NCBI RefSeq assembly: GCF_963675165.1
Contig: NC_087383.1
Span: 434,001 to 498,000 of the forward strand
Source of the DNA: Halichondria panicea
Lineage: Eukaryota > Porifera > Demospongiae > Suberitida > Halichondriidae
DNA: 64,000 nt
Direction of reading: 5' to 3'
A program made the translations under genes and the position numbers. Below are positions 20,889 to 41,489 of the stretch, piece after piece; position 1 is the first letter of the stretch; each line of letters begins with the position of its first letter. The notes beneath the pieces were generated by a model. That model saw nothing but the letters and a program-made list of their open reading frames with translations. It searched no databases and had not been told where the DNA came from.

Positions 20889-21633
20889 ATGAGGTGGTCC
20901 GACTTTACAAAAAATCGTGAGTAATAATTTATTTCATGTGGCGAGTAATTTTCTAGTTATGCCTAGCCCCAGTATCATTTGGGTCTGGGCAGGACCAAAA
21001 AGATACAACGAGTAGAAATACTGTCATAATAAACGATACCTGCCCTCGTAATTATACAACTCACAACTCCAATTGTCTCTCCTAAAGCACTGCCGTATAT
21101 ATGTTGTATTCTTAGTGTGTTGTGTTATATGTCATATATTCTTAGTGTGTTGTGTATTCATCCAATATTCTTACTGTTAGCGTGTTCTTTGCCAGGTATT
21201 AATCCAATTTCCTGCCATATATATGAATTAATAAACTTGGAATAATTTGCATACATGATCAGTAGAACATGCCAAGACACTACGGGTGAGAGCTGTGCTA
21301 TCTTTGTAATCTCTGAATGGTGACGAGGAGGGTGCTGACATTCACACTATAATATACTGATCAAGTTTCCATTCTCAACTGCTGATCCAATTTATCTTTG
21401 TTCTTCACTGAATCTATTGCTCATAGTTACTGATGGCTGGTCGAGGTATTCGACTATGTCTGCCTAGGAAGCAGTTTAAAATAGCTTATTCTGGATATCA
21501 AGATCAGAATTCCAACATGGCAAAGACACACAATTATAACCCTAAATACACACATGCAGTAACGCAGTGCTAAAGTTACTTCTATTATAGAGATTTTCGT
21601 GGGTGCACGCTTGAGAGCCCACACAAAAATAAT
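20889..21633. other. Noncoding stretch before the RRM relics
   Basis: It holds short repeats of TATATTCTTAGTGTGTTGTGT near 21110-21160 (each below 25 bp). No supported gene. Confidence 0.3.
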
Positions 21634-21702
21634 GGATTTGCTTTTGCCACATTTCACAATGAGAAATATCGGCTGACAAAGTTATACAAAAAAGAATTTT
21701 AA
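21634..21702 (+). pseudogene. RRM-type exon relic 1 (RNP1 region)
   Basis: One frame reads GFAFATFHNEKYRLTKLYKK and stops. GFAFATF fits the RNP1 consensus of RNA-recognition motifs. No matching first half is found directly upstream. Confidence 0.5.
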
Positions 21703-21759
21703 TTAAAGGCAAAAATGTAGATGTAAGTTAACATGACTGACTCTCTACACCAACCTCCC

Positions 21760-21915
21760 AAGGTTCGGCAGTCATCATCCCGGGTGGGAAAGAAGGGAGG
21801 GGTTAGTACCATCTTTATTGTATATATAGTAGCTAAATCATTACTTGTTGTTTCCAGGGTTCGCTTTTGTCAAGAAAAAGCAGCCGAGAAGGCTATAAAG
21901 AAAAATAAATTTTAA
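21760..21915 (+). pseudogene. RRM-type exon relic 2
   Basis: An exon-like piece reading VIIPGGKEGR, an intron-like gap starting GTTAGTACC, then GFAFV followed by a frame slip into EKAAEKAIKKNKF and a stop. The order beta2, RNP1, helix 2 is that of an RRM; the slip marks decay. Confidence 0.5.
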
Positions 21916-22406
21916 TTAAAGGAAATTTTTGAATTTCATATAAACTGCTGCAGGTGCACGACTGGGAGCTGCAGCGGATGTGCGCCTACCAAATGCGTGT
22001 TGCATGACATTCGCTCCTTACAACCGCCTCGATATCTACCTCCACCTCCATAGCCACATCTTCAACAACACCAGTCACAGCAACCAACACAGCCACATCG
22101 TCCTCAACAGCACCAGTCACAGCAGCTATGATCCATATTATGTCATGATGCTTGTTAGCCAATGTGTGGGTCAATACGGTTGAAGGGATTGCCGAGGCTC
22201 CATTACTTTGGGGAATCGTGTGTATATGTTACTATTGTTATGAGCTGAATCATGGAAATTAAAGTATTTAAAAAAGAAGTAACTTTAGTACTGCGTTACT
22301 GCAAACGGTAACTCCACCAGACATAGCCTCTTGTGTACGTGAATAATTATGAGCTGAATACATGTAACTCAGTCTTGTCACTGGTTCCTTCACCCCCTCA
22401 CAACAG

Positions 22407-22726
22407 CATCCAGAGAAATTTATTTGGGAGGCCTCCCTGCCCGTACCACCAAGGGGGATATCAAAAATGCATGCCCTTTGTTGCTTCGGACCGACCAGCG
22501 TGAGTCATTATTAAAGGTGGTGGTTTGGCAAATTAACTTATACATACTTCTCTGTTGTGCAGTCGGTGGTCATCCCTGGTAGAAAGGAAGGAAGGAAGAG
22601 GGTTAGCAGCCACTCACAATATTCTAGTAGCTGAATCATTATTTGCTGTCTCCAGGGTTCGCCTTTGCCACTTTGTTTAACAAAAAAACTGCTAAAATGG
22701 CCGTAAAGAAAAAATTTGTTAATTAA
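22407..22726 (+). pseudogene. RRM-type three-exon relic 3, the most complete
   Basis: Exon-like pieces 22407-22499 (REIYLGGLPARTTKGDI: RNP2 and helix 1), 22563-22601 (SVVIPGRKEGRK: beta 2) and 22656-22726 (GFAFATLFNKKTAKMAVKKK: RNP1, helix 2, then stop) are flanked by CAG acceptors and GTGAGT or GTTAGC donors. Together they spell most of one RRM. An indel inside the first piece (near 22475) shifts the frame before CFGPTS, so it is probably not functional. The ends, with no further domain, suggest a short single-RRM protein originally. Confidence 0.55.
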
Positions 22727-23635
22727 AGGACAAAGTGCACATTTTTAAGTTTTCGAATTTTGTATGATGTCAGCTGGCACCATGCATGCACTTCAATCAA
22801 TCAAACAATCAACAGACAAAAGATCATAATTAACTGAGTACAATAATAATACGTGTTTAATTTCTCATTCCTTGCAGGAAGTCATCAAGCTCAATAATGA
22901 GCTCACTCGTGTCAAGCGAACCAACCATGAAAAGAAGGGAGGGATTAGCACATCGTTCTCAACAACGCCACGTTACGTATTATGTATATGTTACTATTGT
23001 TATAAGCTGAATATACACATGTCATCCACAGGTGCGTGGAAATTAAAAGAAGCTGCGTTACTGCATGCATGTATTAAGGTTATAATTGTGTATTAGACAT
23101 TTTCGCGGGTACACGCTTGAGAGCCCACACACAAACAAAGTTCAAGTGGAACTAATAAGAGTAACTAACCCCCAGTAGAGGAGGGCAGAGTCGGTGTTTT
23201 ATATTTTATAATGTCTTGTCGTAGAATAGCAACCTCCCCTGCACACACTGCACAGCAACCTCCCTCCCCCGCACACACTGCACAACAACCTCTCGTCAGC
23301 TGGACAGCTCCTCCTACATGGCTACACTAAATGGCCATGGCTCGGAAGCTGCTGTTTTTTGAAGCGGAGATGGCTGGATAACACCCCTCCCCCCCTGCCG
23401 AAACCCCACTGGCTCGGCAGCAGCCCTTCACAGCCAATATGGCGTCCCTAGAGAGGACGGCAGAGATGGGTGCCCTGCGCATGGAGAAAGGGTGGATGCT
23501 CTACTGAACATTTGTGTTGAGTTTAGGACTAAAGCTAAATAGAAAATAATGGGCAAATACCCAAATGCCTTAATTCATCCAACATCAGAGAATCAATCGT
23601 GGTGGTCCGGCAATAATTATTGTGCTTACTTCAGG

Positions 23636-23838
23636 TAAGGTCGAAAAGAAGGCAGGGATTAGTACCAGCCACTCGATATTCCCGACCTTACTGAAATGGT
23701 GCGCTTTATACCTCCCGCCTAACACGACATATATCTAGAAGAGAAGAAGAATAGAGAACTACAACTATCAATAATTCCACTTTGCCACTTTATGCAATGA
23801 AAGGGCCCGAGATGGCTATTAAGAAAAACACACCATGA
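23636..23838 (+). pseudogene. RRM-type exon relic 4
   Basis: A beta-2-like piece with EKKAG before a GATTAGTACC donor-like site, and at 23781-23838 a piece reading FATLCNERA that needs a one-base shift to continue as EMAIKKN. It is a decayed copy of the unit at 22407-22726. Confidence 0.4.
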
Positions 23839-24299
23839 ATGCACCAAAAAAGTGTGCCTCGGCTGTCAATTCCTTCGACCTTATTGACCCACAATACGGA
23901 TATGGCCCTCACGGTTTCTGGGTGGTTGATGAAGAGGTGGCTGTGTCTGGATCAAGATCACAAAACACTTGCAACACTACAAGCATTTGACGTAAAAATT
24001 CCCCAAATTAATGGAATCGGCTAAAAAGGCCATATAATTATATTATAGATAAAAAAAATATTGAGTTTGTTTTTCCTGCTTGAATGTTATGTATCGGTGC
24101 TGACCATGCACACTTGTCCACAGGTGGAAATTAAATATTTAAATATTAACTGTATGTGTTGGTTGTAGTTAGATCATGATATTGTGTATATGAATTGATT
24201 TTAGCCAAATCACTCAAAATGCTGTCTACAGGTGTTGCATGTACTAGCAGAACCTCTCACAAGAATATGATCACCCAGATGGCAAGTAGGGCCCCTCCA

Positions 24300-24615
24300 G
24301 TGCAATCTTCCACTCCCTCACAGACAGCGTCCAAACAATTTATATGGCTGCTGGTATCACTGTAGGGTATGTCAGAGAAGCTCTCCACTAACTAGTGCGA
24401 GTCATTATTAAGGATGAGAGCAAGTACATGTATATAAAGGCTTATATGAGTGGCATGGTACTACCTCTTTGTCCTCGCCCGGTATTAGGGATGACCACAC
24501 TCTAACATAGTATAGCACAAGTTAATTAGCTGAACCACATCAGGGTTTGGATATGTCAGATTTGCAACGAAAGAATCAGGGAAAAAAAAAAGCGCTAGAA
24601 AAAAATTTATTTCAA
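24300..24615 (+). pseudogene. RRM-type exon relic 5
   Basis: The stretch 24311-24390 is an indel-broken form of the RNP2/helix 1 exon (ITVGYVREAL). At 24543-24612 a frame reads GFGYVRFATKESGKKK, an excellent RNP1 match. The intervening spacing resembles unit 3. Confidence 0.45.
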
Positions 24616-24855
24616 AAGACCACTTACTGATGTGCTGACCATGCACACTTGTCCACATGTGGAAATTAAAAAAAAGTAACTTTAGTACTGTGTTACTGCA
24701 TGTAATATGTATTACGGTTATTATTATACATTTTCGCGGGTGCATGCTGGCAAAGTTTCTCCGCCACTGACTGCTATACTGAGCGTGAGTCATTATAAGC
24801 TGGAGTATAGTTCTCTGTTGTATGCATGGAGTGTCGTCCTCCCTAGTGGAGCAAC

Positions 24856-24924
24856 AAGGGGTTCACATTCGCAAAAGTGTCAGCTGACAACGCCGTATAC
24901 AGGGGAAAAAATGATTTTAATTAA
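24856..24924 (+). pseudogene. RRM-type exon relic 6 (RNP1 region)
   Basis: One frame reads KGFTFAKVSADNAVYRGKN and stops shortly after, consistent with RNP1 plus helix 2 of an RRM. A donor-like GCGTGAGTCATTAT precedes it at about 24785, as in the other units. Confidence 0.45.
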
Positions 24925-25083
24925 GCGGACCACCATATCGAAACTTAATCAAGGACAATTATGTGTAGTATTATTGTAATTTGTATAGTTGTGGTTAAGG
25001 AAAAATGTAAGTTAATGTGCATGTTCCTGTTTTGTGTTGAGTGAGTATCAATCTCTGCCTAGTCTAAACCACTAACTTCCCAG

Positions 25084-25250
25084 GTGTCTGGTCGTCCCTT
25101 GCACTCAAAGGTGACAGACCACCTCCACCCTGTGCCGGGTTCACCTTCACGAAGTTGGACCAGAACAGGGCAGTCCTCTTTGGAGGGTGTGGAGGATGGG
25201 AAATTGACGACTTATTGAATGATGTGTACATCTTCAATTTCAGGAGCATG
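25084..25250 (+). CDS. Isolated kelch-repeat exon
   Basis: Between a TTCCCAG acceptor and a GTGAGAG donor, an open exon (2 nt plus 55 codons) encodes one kelch-type blade: WSSLALKGDRPPPPCAGF, then AVLFGGCGGW and NDVYIFNF. The double-Gly and the Asn-Asp-Val-Tyr pattern are typical. Kelch blades come in sets of four to seven, but no other blade was found nearby, so this is either an orphan exon or the remainder of a larger rearranged gene. Confidence 0.55.
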
Positions 25251-25759
25251 GTGAGAGTTGGGATTACTTGTATGTGTGTAAGCAATTTTTGCAGATTTCG
25301 TGGGTAAGCAATCCTACACAAAAATTAAGTCCACGAAAATTATAACATAAATAATAAAAGAGCGACTTTGCAGTGCACAATTTAATTTCTACACCGTGTT
25401 CTTGTACTACAAAGAAGTAGATCTTAGAGCACAAACTATACTCCCTAGCTCCCCTATATAATTACACATATATTTGTCGGAAATCTTTAGGGCGTCCACC
25501 ACGCAGTCCCGCGTCACATGTGGAGGGAGACTAGGCACAAATACTTAATTTTTCTGAGGAAATGGAGGGGCCAAATTAAGATCTACTTATGGCAACCTCT
25601 GTTATGCTCACGGCCTGTAGCATGAAGAACTGTTCTCTCCCAAAGAATCCAGCAAGATTTAAACACTTGCAGCAGCTTTCATAGTTATTTAAAGGATAAT
25701 TTAATCTTACGTTATGTTACATTATTACTTTACCATCAGCCGACGTGGCCTCGCTCATC

Positions 25760-25850
25760 GACCACGACTATAGAATACATTTGGGCGGCCTCTCTCCAGG
25801 CGTATCCGTAGGAGATATTAAGGAGGCCCTCCTTCGTTGCTTTGGGGAAA
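25760..25850 (+). pseudogene. RRM-type exon relic 7 (RNP2 and helix 1)
   Basis: An uninterrupted frame reads IHLGGLSPGVSVGDIKEALL then RCFGE, matching the first exon of unit 3 without its indel. No beta 2 or RNP1 exon follows within 1 kb. Confidence 0.45.
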
Positions 25851-26471
25851 GGTGTGACAAGTGGTGACTCTAGTGGAGAGGGTGGACTCCCTCAATTGGA
25901 TGGAACGTGAGTCTATGACTTCAGTTTTGTGTATACTATACATAGCTTGCATGCAGCCAGCTTTAAGTACATCTGTTGCACACACGTACTTCATAATCGT
26001 AAAGAAAATCATCTAGTACAAGACGTGTTAATAAAAAAAGGTGAGCAAATGCATTAGTGTTCCATGGCAACAACAAAATATTATGTTGCCAAATTAATAA
26101 TCAGCATAATGTAACGTATACCAGTGCATGGAACCTCCAACCACACGATAGATAAAATGGCCAAGAGCTCAAGTTCGGATTGAAACTATAATGACTGCAA
26201 CCTCTCAGGAACAGCTACTTCTCTGCTCTGTATAATCCCCAATACACTATAACATAACCAGCTTTCCTATATATAATGCCTTTTCTTCCACGTGCACAGA
26301 AGAATTATATATGGTGGCGGTACCAGAGACTCTAGTGAAGGGGATGACTCCCTCAATTGGATGGATCAATGGAAATGCGAGTCAAAGTTTTGTGTATTAT
26401 TATATACATACCAAGCTTCCACAAATTGCCTCGCAGGATCAAGATAAACGTGCACGAATAAGACAACTGGG

Positions 26472-26737
26472 CTCCTTCTCGATAACAGGAAGAGGATAAC
26501 TCGTAAACCACTAATAGTCACCCCCGCAAACCAGGCCTGTGCAGCGCACACAATAAACACACGCACGCACACACACACACACACAGACTTACTCACGAGT
26601 ACGAGTATGCTGCCAGAGTATTGAAGGAGCGTGTGTCGTAATTGACAGTGGGCTCCTTCTCGATAACAGGAAGAGGATAACTCGTAAACCACTAATAGTC
26701 ACCCCCGCAAACCAGGCCTGTGCAGCGCACACAATAA
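26472..26737. repeat. Direct repeat of ~86 bp, 179 bp apart
   Basis: A block beginning CTCCTTCTCGATAACAGG at 26472 recurs nearly unchanged at 26651, ending at GCGCACACAATAAA. The spacer contains an (AC)n run. Confidence 0.7.
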
Positions 26738-28259
26738 AGAAAATCAGAGCCAAACAGCCCAGGGTGGCAGACCATGGTCCCTCCAACCACCTCGTGGAGC
26801 AATCAGATTGTGGTCATCTGCAAGCAAGCTAGCTCTCAAGCTCAGGACGGCTGCAAGATATGTCGGAATCTGTAGTCGGACTCAGATGCAGAAGTGGCAT
26901 CTGCCAATCTTGTGTATGCAAAAAGAAAAGAATACCATGCCTCGCAGGATCAAGATAAACGTGCACGAATAAGGAACACCTCCGGCTGCAGCTCCTTCTG
27001 CTCTTTCAAGGAAGCGCAGTTTTGGGCGGTTACAAATTTTTTCCTGTCATCCTTAAGAATTAAAAAAATTGCATTCCCATGATTTTTTTAAGTTGCCGTT
27101 GCCGGGGTGATGTAAGGGAGAGATGCTCGGCATAGCATAATTATTGTATAGCCATGCAATAACTATGACTATCACCATTGATAAAAATTAAATTAATGGT
27201 ACTTCAGTTGCACACAGTGGTATAGTGGGTTGTTCCCACGCCCCTACCGCTCCTTAAATCAGCGACTATGCAGTGCTGTACAATAATAATTCAACTATAA
27301 ACGTCTATAATTTTATGCTTTGCTGTCTGCGATCCTTTTATCTGGCAGACCTCAAATCTCTCATCCTTTCAGCGTCTGCCACGGCATCTATAAAATGTTG
27401 CTGCAAGTACAACACGGGAATCTGCAGCTATATAGTCAGATAGTCGTCATCACAATCCCATACTCCGGTCTCAACGCAGCATCTAAATGCTCAACGCAGC
27501 ATCTAAATGCTGACTACAGCAATCTGCTTTAGATAAGGCATTGACAATTGCAGGAACTGCATGCATGCATGTGTGTATCTCTAAAACTGTATTCTTGACT
27601 AGGTAAAGTATATATATTTAGCAACTGCCTCCCTGGAATGAGGTGGTTAGTTATGCAAAGAAAAAGAAAATCTATTAAAAAAATACCACAAAATGTACAC
27701 TCCCTTTAGCTGGTGAGCTGGAGATATCATCAAGAACATTCAAGATGGTGAAGACCTAGCCAAATTTCTCAGTTGGCAAAAAAAGCACTTTGAGTAGAAA
27801 TATCGCACAATTAAAACAGGAAGTTAACTATAACTTTGTCCCTTCACATAATACGCATGCAGGTGATATGAACATAGCATGGCGTAAACACAGAAGTTAA
27901 TCACAGACCTCGTCGAGCACACGGTGGACGCTCTAAATATATGACAACTCATGAGCTAAGTGGGACCAGCACTGCATGCACACACATTCACAACACCGAG
28001 GGAGTTAGCAATAACATGGATATAGAGACTAACCTAAAGGTGCCCCCCATATCATATTATACAATTTCAGAAGTTGCATCCCACTATTCTATTTATATAC
28101 CCTCGCTCTGCTGTGGTTTCTGTCGAAAAATTGTGAATGTATGTTTCTATATATACACAAATTGAACGCCTGAAGGCTACAATACTCATGGCAGACAATT
28201 ATTATGCACTGGAAAATCATAATGGAGCGGAAGCGTTTATACTACCATTTATCAATATA

Positions 28260-28560
28260 AATGTTCGCGGTTTTCGCGGATTGAGCCTCTACCGCGAAAA
28301 TTTATACCCACGAAAATTTATATCTTTATTGAATAGTAGGCGTGTTCAGTATTATTGACCACACCTATCGACAATAAGAGGTGCTTATAGGCTAGGCCTG
28401 GATTCGAGGCTAACGGTGTGGAGGTACAGCTGCATGTTGATGTGCGCATGCGCCAAAAGGCTGGAACTCAGACCACGAAAATAAAATCCACGAAATCCTT
28501 TGTAATGGTCCATCCGCGAAAATTTATACCCTCGAAATATACCCGCTATACGGTATATGC
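28260..28560. repeat. CCGTATAGC-family inverted-repeat element
   Basis: Multiple CGCGAAAATTTATACCC motifs in both orientations and a terminal CCCGCTATACGGTAT at about 28540-28555. The family is described further under the copies with clear ends (38783-38957, 52424-52590, 59547-59728). Confidence 0.5.
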
Positions 28561-29843
28561 TTTGTTCCCATCCATTAATTTAATAATACGATTACGATTA
28601 GCTTAACATGCAAGTAATATCTTTGTGTATGGGAGAAACATTACACGATTATTGATTATTGACTACAAAATTATGTATCAGGCCATGAACACAAAGAATG
28701 CTGGCCTGCTAAAAGAGATGCATGCATGCTCACAATTATAAAAATACCTTATACCAAACCTGCATACCTCTTAGCTAGTACACGAAAATCCCTCACGAAA
28801 TAGAAAAGGGTCACATAATATAATGTCAAAACTAAATACTGCCTTCTAAATACAGAGGGCAGTATATAGATTAATTGTACCTCAAGTGCAGTGCATGTAA
28901 GTGAGAAGATCCCCTCCCTCAGTGCTGCATGCCGTTGATTCTTGCTTGGTCCTCCATGAATGGCATCAGAGAACTTGAATATTGTACATGTGAGAAGAGA
29001 AGAGAATAAAGTGAAAGTGAAAGTGAAAGTGGAGTACTTGCATGTATACTAGTCTAGACTAATTTCATGCAAGCACAAGCCAAGCTAATGGACCACAAGC
29101 TAATGGGACCACAAGCTTACTACTCTAGCAAACCCACAGACCATAAGACACTACCTACTTGTCTGTTTGGAAGATAACAATTAAGTGTAAGGGGTGCTGT
29201 TCATGCTCATACAGAGCCTGGATTTACACTGTTGTAGTTCGTATGTGCACGTGCATGCATGCATGCAGGCTATATTTATATAGTTGGTTCGTTCTATAAT
29301 GATATAGTTAGACATTCCTATATACTAATAATTATACGTCCTCGACTATAACATAAACAACAGTATGCAAATGATACACGCAGATAATGAAAAAGAAAAC
29401 TGTTTCTAGCTATACACATCATACATGCATGTATGTATTATACAGTCCCTCACTTGAGTGGATCAGAGATATCTCTGAGTGGATGCAGTCAACGTTGTCT
29501 GGCACAGTTATCATAGCTCGCAGTCAGTGGGTCTTCATGTGATCTTGGTTGTCATTTGGATTGAATCATGAAGACATCTGTATTAATATAACAACAACAA
29601 TTGGTTATATCCCGGTTGCATGCAGAATACAGAACAATAATTACGTAACAAACGGCATAAATATTAATATTAATACTGATTTTTATAGGACAAAAAGTTG
29701 CAACTAAAACAAAAACATACAGTACTCACAGTTGCTTAGCTTTAGAGGCACCGCAGCGCCAGAGAGATACGCCTAACATACGCCGGCTTCATGGTGAGGC
29801 CGTAAGCCATGAGGTAGAAATCAGATGTACGCATGCGCATTAG

Positions 29844-30196
29844 ATGCCACGTGCATATGGTAGCCCCCTCAGTGCCAGGCCAGCCCCACCCCTGTGCCCG
29901 AGATGTAATAATGTGGTGGATCTAGAGGATCAAGGAAAGTTATACACTCCAGCTTACTTTGGAATGTTGGTGAGACCCAATGCTAGATTTCTGTGTGTTT
30001 TCCATTTCTGTACTGTAGCCCATGACACAGCAACATAGGAGAGACACTTGTACTCATTAATTTTAGTCTTATGTTCCCCCGACCCCTCCCATTCCCTCAC
30101 AGACCACTGGCTGTGCCCCCAGACTGGGCCCAGTGCCACTCCCCCAGCCCCTCCTTCCTCACCTACACAGCCTAGCAGAGAGCATGGACGTCACAT
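29844..30196 (+). CDS. Candidate small gene, two exons before the exon-like array
   Basis: Exon 29844-29969 (ATG, 42 codons, donor gtgaga) contains a CPRCNN zinc-binding-like pair of cysteines and ends LYTPAYFGML. Exon 30103-30196 (acceptor ccctcacag, donor GTGAGT) continues in phase 0 with TTGCAPRLGP. It ends in phase 1, and the 23-nt units of the following array would read on in frame as LQAPQQPM. A later acceptor (31016, ctctacag) could end the gene. It is not a recognised family, is rich in Pro, and transcript evidence is needed to call it real. Confidence 0.3.
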
Positions 30197-30524
30197 GTGA
30201 GTGACCATGTTGTCATGTTGTTATGGAAATGCTGAGATTGGCTATAATATAGTAGCAATTTGCAGCATTGGAGTCCCTTCGTTTTTTAAACTAGAGTTCT
30301 GATGGTCGAATATCAATGATGAACAAGACCGTGGTATATACTTAGCACGCCACAAGTACTAACAACTAAAGTTATGGCCGTTCAATTTAATCCTACTTAC
30401 TATCCACTCTTTCTGAGATGATGCAGACGGGAACTCGCTAGCACAGCAAGTTATTTATTGCTAAGGCACTGCGTGTGTATCCCCTTCCATGCATGGCACT
30501 ATATCCTCTAATATATGGTAGATT

Positions 30525-30830
30525 AGTTTACTGCCCCCCAACAACCAACAGTATAAGCTACATTGTGTGTTTTGTACTCTTTACTTCTAGTACAAGCCTC
30601 CAACAACCAATGGTAAGCTACATTGTGTGTTTTGTATTATTCTGTCTCTTTACTGCTAGTACAAGCCCCCCAACAACCAATGGTAAGCTACATTGTGTGT
30701 TTTGTATTATTCTGTCTCTTTACTTCTAGTACAAGCCCCCCAACAACCAATGGTAAGCTATGTTGCATGTTTTGTATTATTCTGTCTCGATCTTTACTTC
30801 TAGTATAATCCCCCAGACAGTTGTCTGTTA
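30525..30830 (+). repeat. Tandem array of 70-bp units, each with a splice-flanked 22-23-nt core
   Basis: Three well-kept units and two degenerate ones. Each core (30591-30612, 30660-30682, 30730-30752) is TACAAGCCCCCCAACAACC plus AATG, directly preceded by a pyrimidine-rich tract ending CTAG and followed by GTAAGC. The outer copies near 30527 and 30804 lose one or the other signal. Confidence 0.7.
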
Positions 30831-31104
30831 TACGAGGTATAAGTCGGCTGGTGTTTTTAGGCACTGTATGTAGGACATAATAATTATGTCAGACCTGCAT
30901 CACATAATCAAGCTAGTGATGAGAAGGAAATAGATGCACAAACAGGTGCATGTGTACACGTAACCATGGTATGAGTCAAATAGTGCTGATACAATACATT
31001 CCCCCCCCCTCTACAGTCCTCCAACATCTCCGTGTGCTGCATGCTTGGCTGTTCACCGCTACTCTTTGCTAGGATGCCTCAGGCAAAGTGTTGCTCTCAG
31101 TAAC

Positions 31105-31245
31105 GTCTTCTGGACAACCTCAGAACTAACTGATTTATCAATGACTAATTATGCTTATAATTATATTTATTATTAGTAGTAGATTGTAGATGCTCTGCTC
31201 CATCCAACTTCATAAAATCACCACTTTACATCTCTCCCCTTTATA
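31105..31245. other. AT-rich spacer, nothing identified
   Basis: No coding or structured feature is supported. Confidence 0.3.
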
Positions 31246-31935
31246 ATCCTTTCAGCTCTCTTCGTATAAGTGATAAAAGTATTTGCCAATTTGGCGATAC
31301 CATGAGGTTGAAAATGGCCCCGAGGAAATGTTGGATTGAACACATCATTTGAAAGGAATATAATTATAAGCTTTCAGAAAATCATAAAATTTTGGACATT
31401 CGATCAACGGTACTTTAAGTTAATAGCCATTGAAATAAACTGCAACTCCCCCCCCCCCCGGCCTCAATTTAATTATTTTTCAGCTGCCATAACTTGAATT
31501 CCGTGGATCCAATTTCAACGATAATAACAAATTCTGAAAGCTTAGAAACACACCGTTCAAATAGTATCATCAAAATTCTTATTTGACCGATAAAAGTATT
31601 TGCCAATTTGGCAATACCATGAATAATAGCCCATGGTCCAAGGCCGAAAAATGACAAATTATGGCCCCGACGAAATTTTGGATTGAAACACATCATTTGA
31701 AAGGAAATTTTCTAAGCTTTTCGAAAAATCACAAAATTTTGGATATTCGATCAACAGTACTAAAGTTAATAGCTGTTGAAAATAATCCCCCCCCTCCAAA
31801 TAATAATTATTTTTCAGCTGCCATAACTTGAATTCCGTGGATCCAATTTCAACGATAATATAATTTTCTGAAAACTTAGAAACACACCTTTCAAATGGTG
31901 TCATCAAATTTCTTATCATTATTTTAATCAAAATG
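31245..31935. repeat. Fold-back repeat array beyond the 3' end of XDH-1
   Basis: Copies of a ~330-bp element whose two ends are imperfect inverted repeats of ~90 bp (TTTCAGCTGCCATAACTTG on one side, and a variant TTTCAACAGCCATTAACTT elsewhere), with a middle containing TTGCCAATTTGGCGATACC and ATGGTCCAAGGCCGAAAAA. One nearly full copy (about 31455-31790) is flanked by partial ones. The same element fills intron 15 of both XDH genes and an intron at 62320-62640. Confidence 0.75.
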
Positions 31936-32017
31936 TTAACATGTATGAAAAACTCTCGAAAATAGTGTCTATAAAAGTAAGGTCTATGTCCAATGTCTAT
32001 GATACAATGTCTATTAG

Positions 32018-41104
<9,087 letters not shown>

Positions 41105-41489
41105 GCTTAATATAGTGTAGATCTTCAAGCTAGCTATACTACAACTGTTTGCATAGACCTTGCAAAATACTAATTGTATTTATTACCACAAAACCACAGT
41201 TGCTATGTAGTCCTATAAGCAAGATGCTTCTTACCACAAAACCACAGTTGCTATTTAGTCCTGTAAGCAATGATGGCTTCTAGAAGTTATAGTTGTATAA
41301 CATTATTATTATAATAAATTATATGTAGAAGCTCAGGGCTGGTGTTAATCTTGTGTATATATGCAATGATTTTAATTGACACAAAACATTTAATCAAAAT
41401 GTTAACATGTATGAAAAACTCTCGAAAATAGTGTCTATAAAAGTAAGGTCTACATGTATGTCCAATGTCTATGATACAATGTCTATTAG
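41105..41489. promoter_or_regulatory. 385-bp spacer between XDH-2 stop and XDH-1 start
   Basis: It must contain the XDH-1 promoter and the XDH-2 3' flank. A 40-bp sequence (41183-41222) is repeated 48 bp later (41231-41270); each copy has two ACCACA cores (TTACCACAAAACCACAG), which match the core RUNX-factor motif. Regulation by a RUNX protein is inference only. Confidence 0.45.

Larger units (their letters stand above)
25851..28860. other. Repeat-rich, gene-poor stretch
   Basis: Contents seen: an 80-odd-bp direct repeat (26472-26557 and 26651-26737, listed separately); a piece with GGTACCAGAGACTCTAGTG near 26320 repeated in altered form near 25865; and a CCGTATAGC-family element at about 28260-28560. 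No complete gene is supported. Confidence 0.4.

Noticed and set aside
23220-23520. GC-richer stretch with CACACTGCACA repeats and an open frame as an exon
   Set aside because: Only partial reading frames, no consistent splice sites and no recognised domain; kept out of the feature list.
26366-26786. Minus-strand frames with a hydrophobic VCAAQAWFAGVTISG stretch that looks like a membrane helix
   Set aside because: The stretch occurs twice only because of the direct DNA repeat, has no start context or splice support, and no family was recognised.
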